Assembly: GCA_020632595.1 (NCBI GenBank)
Contig: JACKFF010000019.1
Coordinates: 4,165 to 68,164 of the forward strand
Length of the DNA stretch: 64,000 nucleotides
DNA from: Nitrospiraceae bacterium
GTDB taxonomy: Bacteria; Nitrospirota; Nitrospiria; Nitrospirales; UBA8639
Reading direction: 5' to 3'
Part shown: positions 27,673-37,458 of the stretch, piece by piece
How positions within the stretch are numbered: position 1 is the stretch's first letter
Layout of the letters: each line of letters opens with the position of its first letter
Position numbers and translations under genes: made by a program
The notes under the pieces: generated by a model
Database searches by the model: none
Told to the model about the DNA's origin: nothing
Seen by the model: only the letters and a program-made list of their open reading frames with translations

Positions 27673-28434
27673 TTGTCCCGGACGATTATCATTACACCAA
27701 CAATCGACGAATTGTTTAAGGTTGCCGCCAAGGAAATTGTGGCGGTGGTGCTGGACTGTCGGAGAGCCGGTCGCGACTGTCGTGTGGCTTTGGCGGGTGG
27801 GTCCACCCCTCGAGGATTATACCGGCTCCTGACGGGTGCCCCCTACCGGACTCAGATCTCTTGGGACCACCTTCGGGTTTTTTGGGGAGATGAGCGCACA
27901 GTCCCTCCGGATCACCAAGACAGTAATTTCCGCATGGCCAAGGAGGCGCTTTTATCTCACGTGCCCATCCCCTCTGATCAGGTATTTCGGATTCAAGGCG
28001 AAGTACCCGCCGAGGAAGCTGCGGCTCGCTATCAAACTGTCTTGCAGGAACAATTCAATCTGTCATCAGGAGAGGTTCCACAGTTCGATCTGATCGTATT
28101 GGGTATGGGCCCGGATGGGCATACGGCGTCATTGTTTCCTGGAACCTCGGCTGTGGCAGAGTCCAAACAGCTGGTGTCGGCGCCGTGGGTCGAGAAATTA
28201 CAGACCCACCGGGTGACGTTGACCCCACCGGTTCTAAATGCAGCGAAGCACGTGGTTTTTTTGGTCAGTGGAGTGGATAAAGCGACGGCCTTACAGGTCG
28301 TGTTGGAAGGGCCGGCAGATCCTGCCCGCTTTCCCGCCCAAGTCGTGAATCCTCCGACAGGTCACTTGCTATGGTTGGTCAATCAGGATGCGGCTGGCCT
28401 ATTGAAGAGAGAATCGATGACGTCACGTAGGTGA
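27673..28434 (+). CDS. pgl: 6-phosphogluconolactonase
   Basis: A 253-aa enzyme of the oxidative pentose phosphate pathway hydrolysing 6-phosphogluconolactone. ALAGGSTPRGLYRLL, WDHLRVFWGDERTVPPDHQDSN and DLIVLGMGPDGHTASLFPG are the three family motifs. The start is TTG at 27673 with TAGGAG 7 bases upstream. No zwf or gnd is nearby. A 21-base gap leads to the Cys-rich protein. Confidence 0.92.
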   Translation: MSRTIIITPTIDELFKVAAKEIVAVVLDCRRAGRDCRVALAGGSTPRGLYRLLTGAPYRTQISWDHLRVFWGDERTVPPDHQDSNFRMAKEALLSHVPIPSDQVFRIQGEVPAEEAAARYQTVLQEQFNLSSGEVPQFDLIVLGMGPDGHTASLFPGTSAVAESKQLVSAPWVEKLQTHRVTLTPPVLNAAKHVVFLVSGVDKATALQVVLEGPADPARFPAQVVNPPTGHLLWLVNQDAAGLLKRESMTSRR

Positions 28435-28455
28435 AGAAGGAGAGGAACCATCAAA

Positions 28456-28845
28456 ATGGTTAAGGCACCCGAGGCATTTATTCACGCCCTCCACAAAAAA
28501 CCCATAACATGTCCCACACCGGCTTGTTCCGGTTCCGTGGCGGTGGAAGAGTGTTCCCGGTCCACCGAGCGGGTGAAATCGTTTAAATTGCACTGTGAAC
28601 AATGTGATTGGCACGACACGATAACGGGTGATGAACAAGTCGATCCGCCGTGGGACGAGGGGTCCCTGATGGAAATTACGGAGGAGCATCTTCTGCATTT
28701 AGAACCGGTTTGTCCCTATGATCAGGCACCGGTGGATTTTCATTCGCTGCCGAATCCACGTCGTCGGGCTCGCTATCGCATCACGTGTTTTTTCTGTGGG
28801 CGGCAGGAGGAATTGGATTGGCCACCTGAGGAAGCGAAGCGATAA
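28456..28845 (+). CDS. Cys-rich zinc-ribbon-like protein of unknown function
   Basis: A 129-aa protein with two candidate metal-binding modules. The first has CPTPAC at 19-24 and CEQCDW about 25 residues later; the second has CPYD near 91 and CFFCGRQ near 114. The even spacing suggests two zinc ribbons. There is no signal peptide or membrane helix, so it is probably cytoplasmic. It follows pgl by 21 bases, with no further clue to function. Confidence 0.7.
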   Translation: MVKAPEAFIHALHKKPITCPTPACSGSVAVEECSRSTERVKSFKLHCEQCDWHDTITGDEQVDPPWDEGSLMEITEEHLLHLEPVCPYDQAPVDFHSLPNPRRRARYRITCFFCGRQEELDWPPEEAKR

Positions 28846-28940
28846 TCCTTGGGAGTGTGCCGGGGCCTTAGCGTTCGGTTTCCACTTGCGTTATTCCCCA
28901 TGCCCTGTTATTCCTGTCAGACGTATCTGTTGTCGCACTC

Positions 28941-29696
28941 ATGAAAAAAATTAAAAAAAAGAAGTCGGCTTCTCAAGTCGTGCCGGCTTTTCTTGTTGGG
29001 TGGACCCATGGAAATCCACCTCCGCCAGGCTATATCGCGGCCTGGTTCGATGAAGCGTATGGCGGGCCATTGCGCATACGTTTTCTCACCTCGAACGGAC
29101 ACCATCATTTTGAGGCCGCGCACACCAATTGGACTGCCGAAGTCAACATTGAGCCTTCAACGGCAATCGTCGAACAGTGGCAGGGTCGCTTACAGTGGGA
29201 ACAGACTCAAATAGCCGTCCTGTTCCCTCCGACCAATACGGCGACCGATCGTCGGGATGCCCTGTTGCATGTGGCGAGAATGGCGAGGGGAGTCACTCTG
29301 CTCACGGACGGAACGACCTATGACGTGGCGACCGGCTCATATCTCAATCCTTCGGATTGGCGCGATCGGGATTTGGAGGCCTTTCGAATCACCGATCACA
29401 TTCAGGTGGAACATCGTGAAGACCTTCAGCGGGCGCGCATATGGTTCCATACCAGGGGCCTCACGAAATTTGGGCTGGATGAAATCGAGACCTTTCAACC
29501 GATGGGCTTATCGAGTCGGGAGGTGAAAGACACCCTCCTCAGGGTTGCCGACTATTTGATTGACCAGGGAAAGAACTCAAAGGTGGGGGAACGAATCATT
29601 CTTGATGGAGGTGGTCCCCAGGTGATGGTGGTGCGCCATCGGACCGATCCCGTATATGGGACCCCGCTGGCATTCCGGGAGTTGATCTTGGAGTGA
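28941..29696 (+). CDS. Uncharacterised soluble protein
   Basis: A 251-aa protein with a very basic N-terminus (MKKIKKKKSASQ) and no signal peptide. Visible blocks are PAFLVGWTHGNPPPPGYIAAWF, AVLFPPTNTATDRRDALLHVARMARGVTLLTDGTTYDVATGSY and GLSSREVKDTLLRVADYLI. The middle part has the look of a domain that compares or computes over two halves, but no family is recognised. It lies 95 bases after the zinc-ribbon protein on the same strand. Confidence 0.7.
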   Translation: MKKIKKKKSASQVVPAFLVGWTHGNPPPPGYIAAWFDEAYGGPLRIRFLTSNGHHHFEAAHTNWTAEVNIEPSTAIVEQWQGRLQWEQTQIAVLFPPTNTATDRRDALLHVARMARGVTLLTDGTTYDVATGSYLNPSDWRDRDLEAFRITDHIQVEHREDLQRARIWFHTRGLTKFGLDEIETFQPMGLSSREVKDTLLRVADYLIDQGKNSKVGERIILDGGGPQVMVVRHRTDPVYGTPLAFRELILE

Positions 29697-29735
29697 CGGG
29701 AACCCAGGCGCACAGGAAGCTGCAACCCAATGCGG

Positions 29736-30278
29736 TTACCGGGGTGGAGAAACCACGGTAATGCGAGTCCGTGCCCCTCGTCCGATCGCTTGATCGCAGG
29801 GAGTGAGTTGCGTATCGATGGCAATATTGGGAATGGAGCCCGGCTTGCTCATCAGTTGCCGGGTGAGTGCCTCACCCGATGCCACAGGGCGCGGCAGGCG
29901 ATAGAGATAGATCGTATCGATATCTTCTGCTTGAAACCAGGTTGCCCCTAAACTTCTCTTGTAAAACTCCAGAATTTTTTCAGGCGGATCGGGAGTGAGG
30001 AGCACGGCTGAAGGAATGGTCTGGTAGGTGTGTCCATGAATTTGTGAATTCCCGCTGGGCATGGCACTGGCCAAAACGGCGTTCGGATATGGAGGGACCA
30101 GAAAAAATTGGGCTGGAGGCGTCCAGCTATTGAGAAATGATTCCTGCATGGCGGTGAGGCGGCATTGCGGGTTCTGGCTCACTGCGGAAAAATCGGCCAG
30201 GGGAGCATAGGAGCCTGCATGGGCGAGTGTCGGGAATACGGACAGAAATACGAGACTCAGCAAACAAGACTTCTTCAT
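29736..30278 (-). CDS. Exported protein of unknown function
   Basis: A 180-aa protein starting at 30278 (MKKSCLLSLVFLSVFP), which has AAGGAG upstream and opens a signal peptide ending about ALAHA; the frame from 30329 is longer without support. The mature part has WTPPAQFFLVPPYPNAVLASAM and then a segment PPEKILEFYKRSLGATWFQ, seen in many proteins that score polymer or lipoprotein adducts, which suggests a small alpha/beta sensor domain. Function unknown. Confidence 0.6.
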   Translation of the reverse strand: MKKSCLLSLVFLSVFPTLAHAGSYAPLADFSAVSQNPQCRLTAMQESFLNSWTPPAQFFLVPPYPNAVLASAMPSGNSQIHGHTYQTIPSAVLLTPDPPEKILEFYKRSLGATWFQAEDIDTIYLYRLPRPVASGEALTRQLMSKPGSIPNIAIDTQLTPCDQAIGRGARTRITVVSPPR

Positions 30279-30510
30279 GCCTTGACTCCTTGCATCGTTG
30301 GGGGTTGAGAAAATCGGCATGTCCGGCATACAAGAGGAGAATCATGGCGTAAGCATGCTGTGCAGTCAACTGGGAGGGGGCAAAGGAATTGGGCGGCTTG
30401 AGTCGTGAGACGGAATGGTGTTTTATGAACCGGGCAGGAACGCAAATCGCCTTACTGTGTTAACATATTGCCCTCATGAGGGGAAGCCGACTACTGCCGT
30501 CTGTGGTAAG

Positions 30511-31449
30511 TTAGGAAAGCTTTGGGGCAGTCGCTGGTTTTTGATTGATGACATTCATGGCCAGCGCAATCATCGAGCCCACGTCCGACACGGAAGCTGG
30601 GAGCACAAGGGTGTTACTGGCTTTCGCTAATTCCCCAAATTCCCCGATATATTGCTCGGCCACACGAAGCTGAACCGCCTCAAATCCGCCGGGGAGTTGA
30701 ATCGCTTCGGCAACTTTTCGAATACCCTCGGATGTGGCGGTCGCAATCGCGAGAATGGCTGAGGCCTCTCCTTCGGCTTCGTTGATTTGTTGCTGTCGTT
30801 TCGCTTCAGATGCTTTGATGACCTGCTGCTTGTCTCCCTCAGCTTCGTTAATGGCCGCATCCCGTTGACCTTCGGACGCGAGTACCACCGCGCGTTTTTC
30901 CCGTTCAGCCCGCATTTGTTTTTCCATTGCGCTGAGCACGTCTTTGGGCGGGTTGATATTACGAATCTCGTATCGAAGGACTTTGGCACCCCAGGGAGAG
31001 GAAGCTTTGTCCAACTCGTTCACGACCGAAATGTTGATCGTGGTCCGTTCTTCGAAGGTCTTATCCAGGTCAATTTTTCCGATCTCACTGCGAAGCGTCG
31101 TTTGGGCAAGCTGAGAAATGGCGAACCGGTAATCGGTAATCCCATAGGAAGCCCGTTCGGCATCCAGGACTTTGATATACAAGACCCCGTCCACTCCGAC
31201 CTGCACATTATCCCTGGTAATGCAAATTTGTTCGGGGACGTCCAGGGCCATTTCTTTTAAGGTGTGTTTGTAGCGAATCACATCTAAAAATGGGATAAGG
31301 ATGTGAAGTCCGGCGTTTAAGGTTGACGAATATTTTCCTAACCGTTCAACGACATAGGCGCTTTGTTGAGGAACCACGATGGCCGTTTTTGACAGGATAA
31401 TAAAAGCCAGTAAGGCGAGTACAAGCATAACCAGTAATTCACCCGACAT
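30511..31449 (-). CDS. qmcA: SPFH/Band 7 membrane protein (QmcA-like)
   Basis: A 312-aa stomatin/prohibitin-like protein. One N-terminal membrane helix (MLVLALLAFIILSKTAIVV) is followed by the SPFH domain with VVPQQSAYVVERLGKYSSTL and a long coiled-coil EAEGDKQQVIKASEAKRQQ stretch. It likely forms large ring assemblies in the membrane, as QmcA does. Its start overlaps the nfeD end by 11 bases, the standard pairing. Confidence 0.9.
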   Translation of the reverse strand: MSGELLVMLVLALLAFIILSKTAIVVPQQSAYVVERLGKYSSTLNAGLHILIPFLDVIRYKHTLKEMALDVPEQICITRDNVQVGVDGVLYIKVLDAERASYGITDYRFAISQLAQTTLRSEIGKIDLDKTFEERTTINISVVNELDKASSPWGAKVLRYEIRNINPPKDVLSAMEKQMRAEREKRAVVLASEGQRDAAINEAEGDKQQVIKASEAKRQQQINEAEGEASAILAIATATSEGIRKVAEAIQLPGGFEAVQLRVAEQYIGEFGELAKASNTLVLPASVSDVGSMIALAMNVINQKPATAPKLS

Positions 31450-31912
31450 GAGATTCCTCCTGTGAAATCGGATCTGCCTGAATCCAGAGTGTCAACCCTT
31501 CAACTCTGATAACTTTGGCTTGCGAACCTTTGCCTAGGGTTGACGTTCCGGCATTGCGGGCGGTCCAGCTGGTTCCATGGAGTTCCACCTTTCCTATTCG
31601 TTGGGCATCAAGATTTTCCAGAAGAGTGGCAAACTCTCCAACCATGGAATCCACCGGAACCTCATCCTTGTCCCTGATGAAGCCCGTTTCTTGAAGGGGT
31701 TTCTTCATGGCAAAGAGCGAGATGATGCCGAAGAACACGAAACACAACCATTGCAGCCAGGCGGCTTCGGTCAAGCTTACCCAGGTGAGGGCACTCACCA
31801 TCAACGCCGCTACCCCGAAAAACAGAAAATAAAAGTTGCCGAGACCTCCCAGGGTGAGGATTTCCAACCCGATTAGGATCAAACCCATTATCGACCAATG
31901 CCACCAAAGCAT
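31439..31912 (-). CDS. NfeD family membrane protein
   Basis: A 157-aa protein with two to three membrane helices (about residues 4-75) and a C-terminal OB-fold domain: GEFATLLENLDAQRIGKVELHG and QAKVIRVEGLTLWIQ. NfeD proteins partner SPFH proteins and this gene is the first of an nfeD-qmcA pair. It lacks the N-terminal ClpP-like protease domain, so it is the short form. Confidence 0.87.
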   Translation of the reverse strand: MLWWHWSIMGLILIGLEILTLGGLGNFYFLFFGVAALMVSALTWVSLTEAAWLQWLCFVFFGIISLFAMKKPLQETGFIRDKDEVPVDSMVGEFATLLENLDAQRIGKVELHGTSWTARNAGTSTLGKGSQAKVIRVEGLTLWIQADPISQEESHVG

Positions 31913-32387
31913 CGTGGAAAGACTCCTCTTTGTTGCAAGGATAACGGCAGAGGGGCACAGGGGGATCCGAGCTATTGCCGTTTTTCTATTATATCGGGCG
32001 TCGTATGGCGAAAACTAAAGCCGAATGGTTTTTTTTGTTGAGATGGGAACACGGCAGTACCGTCTTGAGGGAAAGACTAACACAAATTTCCGGAAAGGTC
32101 TTCCTCTCAGGAAGGTAAAGCTGCATTTCGAATGGGAGGTTGCCGTATACCCTCTTACCGTCCACCCGGGCCCTCCAAACTCTGTCTTTTGGCCTGAGAA
32201 ATATCACCATTTGATTCAATTTTTTGAAATAAAGTCTGGCACGATGACGGGGAGTCCTTGAATACCCTGGAAGAGCTCGTTCCCCGTTGCCGAAAACGGA
32301 AGATGTCAGCTGAAGACAACCACCAAGTTTCATTTCCGGCTATACAGGGTTGCGTTGACTTATCGTGCCATGGCGGTGGTCCCGTTT
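31913..32387. other. Intergenic region, no gene supported
   Basis: About 475 bases between nfeD and the amidohydrolase, both on the minus strand. Two unrelated open frames, one on each strand, cover parts of it, but neither has a ribosome binding site or a recognisable pattern. It should contain the nfeD promoter. Confidence 0.5.
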
Positions 32388-33656
32388 CTACCCAGTGGGC
32401 AAATCCGGGTGTTCGACAAAAACTGAGGGTGGAAACTTTTTGCCGGTCTTAGAATGGCGCAAGGTTCGTTTCAGGACGAAGTCAAACAGCAATGGATTGT
32501 AGTCATAGATTTCATTCAGAGCGGCGCGTTCTTCAGCGTTGATATGACCTGAGGACACGAGTGATCGGGTCTGAATCACGATATTGATTGCGGGCAGCGG
32601 ATAATCGCTTCCATTGATGAGTCTGGAGTGAATGGAGGGCTTGGATAAGATCTTATCGAGGTTGTGATGCCGATTGTATTGGGTCACGGCCGAAATATCA
32701 GCAAACACTAAGCCTGCATACTTGGGGTCTTCAAGCATCTGAATGGCCAGATCGATATAGGGTGTGCCAGGAGGACAGCGGGCCTCCTCCTCTTTTTCGC
32801 ATTCCCCCAAACTGGCGACATGCGCCATCACGACTTTCACTCCCATGTCCAGGGGCTTTTTCAATAACAAGGGATTTCCAAAGTGCTGAAATTCTGCCGC
32901 TTCCGTGGCAATCTCCACACCGGTATGGGAAATCAGGGCCATGTCGTACTCTTGCATGATGCGATAATACGGGACGAGTTTGTCCTGCATGGCTTCTGAC
33001 GCCGGATGAATACCCATGGCATTGGGCAGCCATTTCACAAACCGAACCCCTTGTTGTGCATAGTGACGAAGCGCGGTTGTGGCATCCTCCCGATAAGGAT
33101 GAATGGAGATGATAGGAAAGAAGATATCGGGATTCTTCTTGGCAATGGTCATCACATATTCGTTGGGCACATAAAACGTGGATAGTTTTCGATCGGGACG
33201 TCCCTGCTCGTCATGAAAAAAATCAAACGCCATGATGCCGAATTTTCCCCGTTCAGGCATGAACTGAATGAGGTCTTTCAAGCGGGCAAGGTACTGGGTG
33301 TCGGCTTGCTGTTCGTCCGTAATCAACGCGGCACTCTTATAGATTTCAAACTGGGAAAAATGAATCAGCCCATGCCAAGGGGATTGCCATTCCTCATTGA
33401 CAAAGGTTCCATTGATGTCCTCATTCATACCTAACATATGAACGTGATAGTCGCGAAGCGCATGACCCTGGATACCGTCCAATGCCCGGTTGATCAGTGT
33501 GCGTGCCTCGGCGCTGATCTCTTTCTCCAAATCCTTGGGTTCATGGTCGAAGGCGCCCCCCAAAAGATCGCAAGAAACACAGAAGGCGCTTACCGTAAAC
33601 AGCATTGCCCGGAGAAAATATGTCGATGTCGTTCTCTTATGCTTGTGTGGAATCAT
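32388..33656 (-). CDS. Lipoprotein amidohydrolase-family metal hydrolase
   Basis: A 422-aa protein. The N-terminal signal ends LFTVSAFCVSCDLLGG, with candidate lipid-Cys near 27-30. The mature part is a TIM-barrel metal hydrolase: ALRDYHVHMLG gives the HxH metal site, VRFVKWLPNAMGIHP and ISHTGVEIATEA follow, then VVMAHVASLGECEKEEEARC and LINGSDYPLP for the late His and Asp. The fold resembles amidohydrolase-2 proteins, but the substrate is unknown. Both Cys-rich insert CEKEEEARCPPGTP and anchoring are unusual. Confidence 0.78.
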   Translation of the reverse strand: MIPHKHKRTTSTYFLRAMLFTVSAFCVSCDLLGGAFDHEPKDLEKEISAEARTLINRALDGIQGHALRDYHVHMLGMNEDINGTFVNEEWQSPWHGLIHFSQFEIYKSAALITDEQQADTQYLARLKDLIQFMPERGKFGIMAFDFFHDEQGRPDRKLSTFYVPNEYVMTIAKKNPDIFFPIISIHPYREDATTALRHYAQQGVRFVKWLPNAMGIHPASEAMQDKLVPYYRIMQEYDMALISHTGVEIATEAAEFQHFGNPLLLKKPLDMGVKVVMAHVASLGECEKEEEARCPPGTPYIDLAIQMLEDPKYAGLVFADISAVTQYNRHHNLDKILSKPSIHSRLINGSDYPLPAINIVIQTRSLVSSGHINAEERAALNEIYDYNPLLFDFVLKRTLRHSKTGKKFPPSVFVEHPDLPTG

Positions 33657-34024
33657 GTTGAGTGCATCTGGTTCGTAGTCGCGGGTTCAATCTCACTGAC
33701 AGAGAGCATGAGAGCATTATTGGGTAGGTAACGAAAGTTTGTAGGAAATTTACACACAATTACTTTTAAGAAGGAATGTTCATTCTACGTTGGCTGTCCT
33801 TTATAGAAAAGGTGAGGGATGGATTTGTTCTGGGCATTGTTCAGGGGGCAGAATGGTACGTGTACCGTTCCAACCCTATCGTGAACAATGTTTGGGCGAA
33901 ATACTCTTTCCTGCTTTTTTTTTGTATTTCTAAAGAGTGGGTTTACAAAATTTATACCTTGACTAAATGTCAGAACTAGCCAAGAATCTTTCCAATTTTT
34001 TGCTTATGGAACAATTTCATTAAT
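33657..34024. other. Gene-poor stretch before a gene fragment
   Basis: About 370 bases, AT-rich after 33,700. It holds an imperfect inverted repeat GAATGGTAC/GTACCGTTC at 33852-33871. No protein-like frame is supported. The 5' part of the DUF5996 gene expected upstream of 34025 is missing. Confidence 0.45.
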
Positions 34025-34360
34025 TTGCCGGATTGGTGCACGCGGGAAGCCTACTCGGAGGAAGTCAGGAGTTGCGGGTTCTGGCCCGGTGGAGGGCCGA
34101 TTCCTTATGCGGCTTTCTATTCATATGCCTTTCCGGAGCTGCCTGATTTTGCGGCGTCATACGTGCAGTCGGACGGGGCATCCTACAGTCCCGATCTGCA
34201 AGAATGTATTCTTCTCTACGATATTGTCCGAGAGGCGTCATCGCCCGATGATACCCTTCTTGAATTCCTGAAAACGACGTATGAAGCCCCAGCCAGTTTG
34301 GCAAAGTGGGATCGCCCCTCTCTGGAACGGAGGAGCGACCCCCAAATGACAAGTCCATGA
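34025..34360 (+). pseudogene. 5'-truncated DUF5996 family gene
   Basis: The frame encodes only the C-terminal third of a DUF5996 protein, recognised by RSCGFWPGGGPIPYAAFYSYA, the following DLQECILLYDIVREASSPDDTLLEFLKTTYEA and AKWDRPSLE. Full-length family members, as I recall them, are about 300 aa; this has about 110 and starts abruptly after a stop-rich AT-rich stretch. No ribosome binding site is seen. It is best read as a relic. Confidence 0.65.
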
Positions 34361-34459
34361 AAGTCTTGCTGCTATTGGTGAGTGGGCGACATTGGATCTT
34401 GATTTTGTTGAAGGCCACGAAATCCACCAGGCAACCAACCCAACCACTGAGTAGGGGAA

Positions 34460-35698
34460 ATGATGATGCCGTCGATTGCTGACACCCGTTGCTGTATTGT
34501 GGGTGGTGGTCCGGCCGGGATGATGCTCGGATATTTGCTGGCCCGGTCAGGGGTTTCCGTCGTCATTCTGGAAAAGCATGCCGATTTTCTGCGCGACTTT
34601 CGCGGGGATACCGTGCATCCATCGACACTTCAGGTCCTTTATGAAGTCGGTTTGCTGAAAAAATTTGATCGACTGTCTCAGCGCAAAGTCGATCATTTGA
34701 GTGTGAGCATCGGGGGACGGTTGCAGCAGGTGGTCGATTTTCGTGGACTGAAGCCCTTTGCCTATTTGTCATTGGTGCCGCAATGGGATTTTCTTGATTT
34801 ATTGGCCGATGAAGGCCAACGTTATCCGCATTTCGATTTGCGCATGCGTCACGAGGCCATTGGGCTGATTGAAGAAGAGGGACGCGTGTCTGGTGTCCGT
34901 GTGCGTTCGCCTGAAGGCGAGGTGGCGGTCCAGGCAGGTCTTATCGTCGCCTGTGACGGCCGTCATTCGACTTTGCGCGAAGCCGCTGACATGCCAAGGC
35001 GGGACTATGGAGCGCCAATGGATGTACTGTGGTTTCGTGTGCCACGAAAGCATAGCGACCCGGAAGATACCTTCGCCATCGTGGACGCCGGCCATATGAT
35101 GGTGCTGCTCAATCGGACCGATTATTGGCAAGCTGCTTATGTGGTGCAAAAGGGTCGTGAAGAAACACTGCGGGCCCAACCGTTCGAGACCCTGCGCGAT
35201 TCGGTTGCCAGGCTGGCACCTTTTCTCAAGAACTCTGTCCGAGCTTTGGCCACCTGGGATGAGGTGAAAACATTGGTTGTGCGTGTCGATCGCCTGGAGC
35301 GCTGGTACCGGCCGGGTCTGCTACTGATCGGAGATGCCGCGCACGCGATGTCACCCATCGGAGGTGTCGGGATCAATTTGGCCATTCAGGATGCTGTCGC
35401 CGCGGCGAATGCTCTCGCTTCGAACCTACGGAACGGAAATCCGATTCAAGAAACACTGTTGCGCGAGGTACAGCAACGTCGTCTGCTACCGACCAGAATC
35501 ATCCAGGCTCTGCAGGTGCAAGCTCAGAATCGTCTAATCTCCAAGGCCCTGGAGAAATCGGGCGATTCACCGAAATTTCCGGCGATTCTGCGATGGTTGT
35601 TACGGTTCCGTCCCATAAGAAATATCCCTGCCCGTTTGATCGGCTATGGCATTCGTTGTGAGCATGTGCGCACGAACGAACACCCTCCGAAATTCTGA
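34460..35698 (+). CDS. FAD-dependent monooxygenase (PHBH fold)
   Basis: A 412-aa flavoprotein. The FAD motif CCIVGGGPAGMMLGYLLARSG opens the protein, IVACDGRHSTLREAA is the DG motif, and LLIGDAAHAMSPIGGVGINLAIQDA binds the FAD ribityl chain. Enzymes of this class hydroxylate aromatic or polyketide substrates using NAD(P)H. No aromatic-pathway gene is adjacent, so the substrate is unknown. Three ATG codons in a row precede CCG; GGGGAAATG is the likely start region. Confidence 0.85.
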   Translation: MMMPSIADTRCCIVGGGPAGMMLGYLLARSGVSVVILEKHADFLRDFRGDTVHPSTLQVLYEVGLLKKFDRLSQRKVDHLSVSIGGRLQQVVDFRGLKPFAYLSLVPQWDFLDLLADEGQRYPHFDLRMRHEAIGLIEEEGRVSGVRVRSPEGEVAVQAGLIVACDGRHSTLREAADMPRRDYGAPMDVLWFRVPRKHSDPEDTFAIVDAGHMMVLLNRTDYWQAAYVVQKGREETLRAQPFETLRDSVARLAPFLKNSVRALATWDEVKTLVVRVDRLERWYRPGLLLIGDAAHAMSPIGGVGINLAIQDAVAAANALASNLRNGNPIQETLLREVQQRRLLPTRIIQALQVQAQNRLISKALEKSGDSPKFPAILRWLLRFRPIRNIPARLIGYGIRCEHVRTNEHPPKF

Positions 35699-36010
35699 TC
35701 TGTTTTCGAAGACCACTGTTGTCCGCTCTCTTGGATGGACCTTAGGGAGGATAAAATGGTGGTGCATCATTTCCTCCAATTGAAATACGCAACGGACTGA
35801 AGGGTTATTAAACGCATGGGATTAATTCCTTTGGGGTAATCACATTTAAACCAACTGCTAAATCAACTGCATCACGACCTTGACTTGTGTCTTGACTAAT
35901 TTCCAGAAATAACCAAGAATCGGCCCACCGTCATTCCCAAACGGATGCCAGTCTGTATGGCCTGATAGACGGATTTATTGTCCAACAGCTTACAAGCTAA
36001 CAGGGCAGCA
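35699..36010. other. Intergenic region upstream of fumC
   Basis: About 310 bases with no supported gene. A TTG at 35978 would extend fumC by 11 codons, but lacks a good ribosome site. The fumC promoter presumably lies here. Confidence 0.4.
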
Positions 36011-37414
36011 ATGAAAAAAAAGCCAGGCGACGTTCGCATTGAAACCGACTCTTTTGGATCGATTCCTGTGCCGGCGAATAAATATTGGGGGGCTCAGACC
36101 CAACGTTCCTTGGCGAATTTCCAAATAGGCCAGGAACGCTTACCTCGAGCCCTCATCCGGGCCTTAGGTATTGTCAAACGTTGTGCAGCTCTATCCAACA
36201 TGGTGCTAAACACGATTGATGAAACAACCGGCAAGGCTATTGCTGATGTGGCGGAGGATGTTATCGATGGCAAGTTGGACGATCACTTTCCCCTCGTGGT
36301 CTGGCAAACCGGTTCCGGTACGCAGTCCAACATGAACGCCAATGAGGTGATTGCCAATGTGGCCATCGAACGTCTGGGCGGGACGCTCGGATCAAAAACG
36401 CCGGTTCATCCGAATGATCACTGCAATTGCAGTCAGTCTTCCAATGATGTTTTCCCGACGGCGATGCATATTGCGACGGTTGAGCAACTGCACCATGTCC
36501 TGATTCCATCCTTGGCACATCTCCACCAAGTCTTGTTGGATAAGTCGCAAGCCTGGGAAGGCATTATTAAAATCGGACGAACCCATTTGCAGGACGCCAC
36601 TCCTCTCACGTTGGGTCAGGAATTCTCAGGATATGCGACCCAGGTGCAGATGGGCATTGATCGGATTCAGGATGGTCTTAAACGGCTGTATCCCCTTGCG
36701 CAAGGCGGTACCGCTGTGGGTACGGGATTGAACGCAAAGCCGGGTTTTGGTGAAAAGTTTGCTGAAGAAGTTGCGAGGTATACGGGGCTGCCATTTCTTT
36801 CGGCTTCCAATAAGTTCGAAGCGTTGGCCACGCATGACGCCATGGTGGAAATCTCCGGCGTGCTCAATGTTCTCGCCGTCAGTCTGAATAAAATTGCCAA
36901 TGATATTCGCCTGTTAAGTTCAGGCCCGCGCTCCGGTCTTGGAGAGCTCTCCCTGCCGGAAAATGAGCCGGGTTCCTCCATCATGCCGGGAAAGGTGAAT
37001 CCCACCCAATGTGAAGCCATGACCATGGTCTGTGCGCAGGTTATCGGGAATCACACGACTATCACGATTTCCGGCGCACAAGGGCACCTTGAACTCAATG
37101 CGTTCAAACCCGTCATTGTATACAATGTGCTTCAGTCCATTCGCCTCATCGGCGATGCCGTAAGGAGCCTTACCGATAAATGCATTGTGGGCATTGAGCC
37201 GAATATTGCCCGTATTTCCGAGCTGATGGAACAATCCCTGATGCTGGTCACGGCTTTGGTTCCTCACCTTGGTTACGATAAGGCAGCTAAAATTGCTCAA
37301 GAGGCCTTAAAAAATGGACGCACCCTGCGAGAAGAAGCTCTCGCCAGCGGATTTGTGACTGAAGAAGAATTCAACACCTTGATTCGTCCGGAACAGATGA
37401 TTCGTCCAAAGTAA
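36011..37414 (+). CDS. fumC: Class II fumarate hydratase
   Basis: A 467-aa TCA-cycle enzyme interconverting fumarate and malate. TDSFGSIPVPANKYWGAQTQRS starts the fold; VWQTGSGTQSNMNANEVIAN, HPNDHCNCSQSSNDVFPTAMH, IIKIGRTHLQDATPL and PGSSIMPGKVNPTQCE are the superfamily blocks, the last holding the catalytic Ser loop. The ATG at 36011 is chosen because the family starts close to this point. It appears to be a single-gene unit. Confidence 0.94.
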   Translation: MKKKPGDVRIETDSFGSIPVPANKYWGAQTQRSLANFQIGQERLPRALIRALGIVKRCAALSNMVLNTIDETTGKAIADVAEDVIDGKLDDHFPLVVWQTGSGTQSNMNANEVIANVAIERLGGTLGSKTPVHPNDHCNCSQSSNDVFPTAMHIATVEQLHHVLIPSLAHLHQVLLDKSQAWEGIIKIGRTHLQDATPLTLGQEFSGYATQVQMGIDRIQDGLKRLYPLAQGGTAVGTGLNAKPGFGEKFAEEVARYTGLPFLSASNKFEALATHDAMVEISGVLNVLAVSLNKIANDIRLLSSGPRSGLGELSLPENEPGSSIMPGKVNPTQCEAMTMVCAQVIGNHTTITISGAQGHLELNAFKPVIVYNVLQSIRLIGDAVRSLTDKCIVGIEPNIARISELMEQSLMLVTALVPHLGYDKAAKIAQEALKNGRTLREEALASGFVTEEEFNTLIRPEQMIRPK

Positions 37415-37458
37415 TCCGAACGTCCCCAGCCGCCTTCTGGCTCCTTCCGGGAGGGAAT

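Noticed and set aside
33686..33700. A GGTTCAATC motif resembling a tRNA T-arm
   Set aside because: No matching acceptor or anticodon arms could be folded around it; no tRNA gene is supported in the window.
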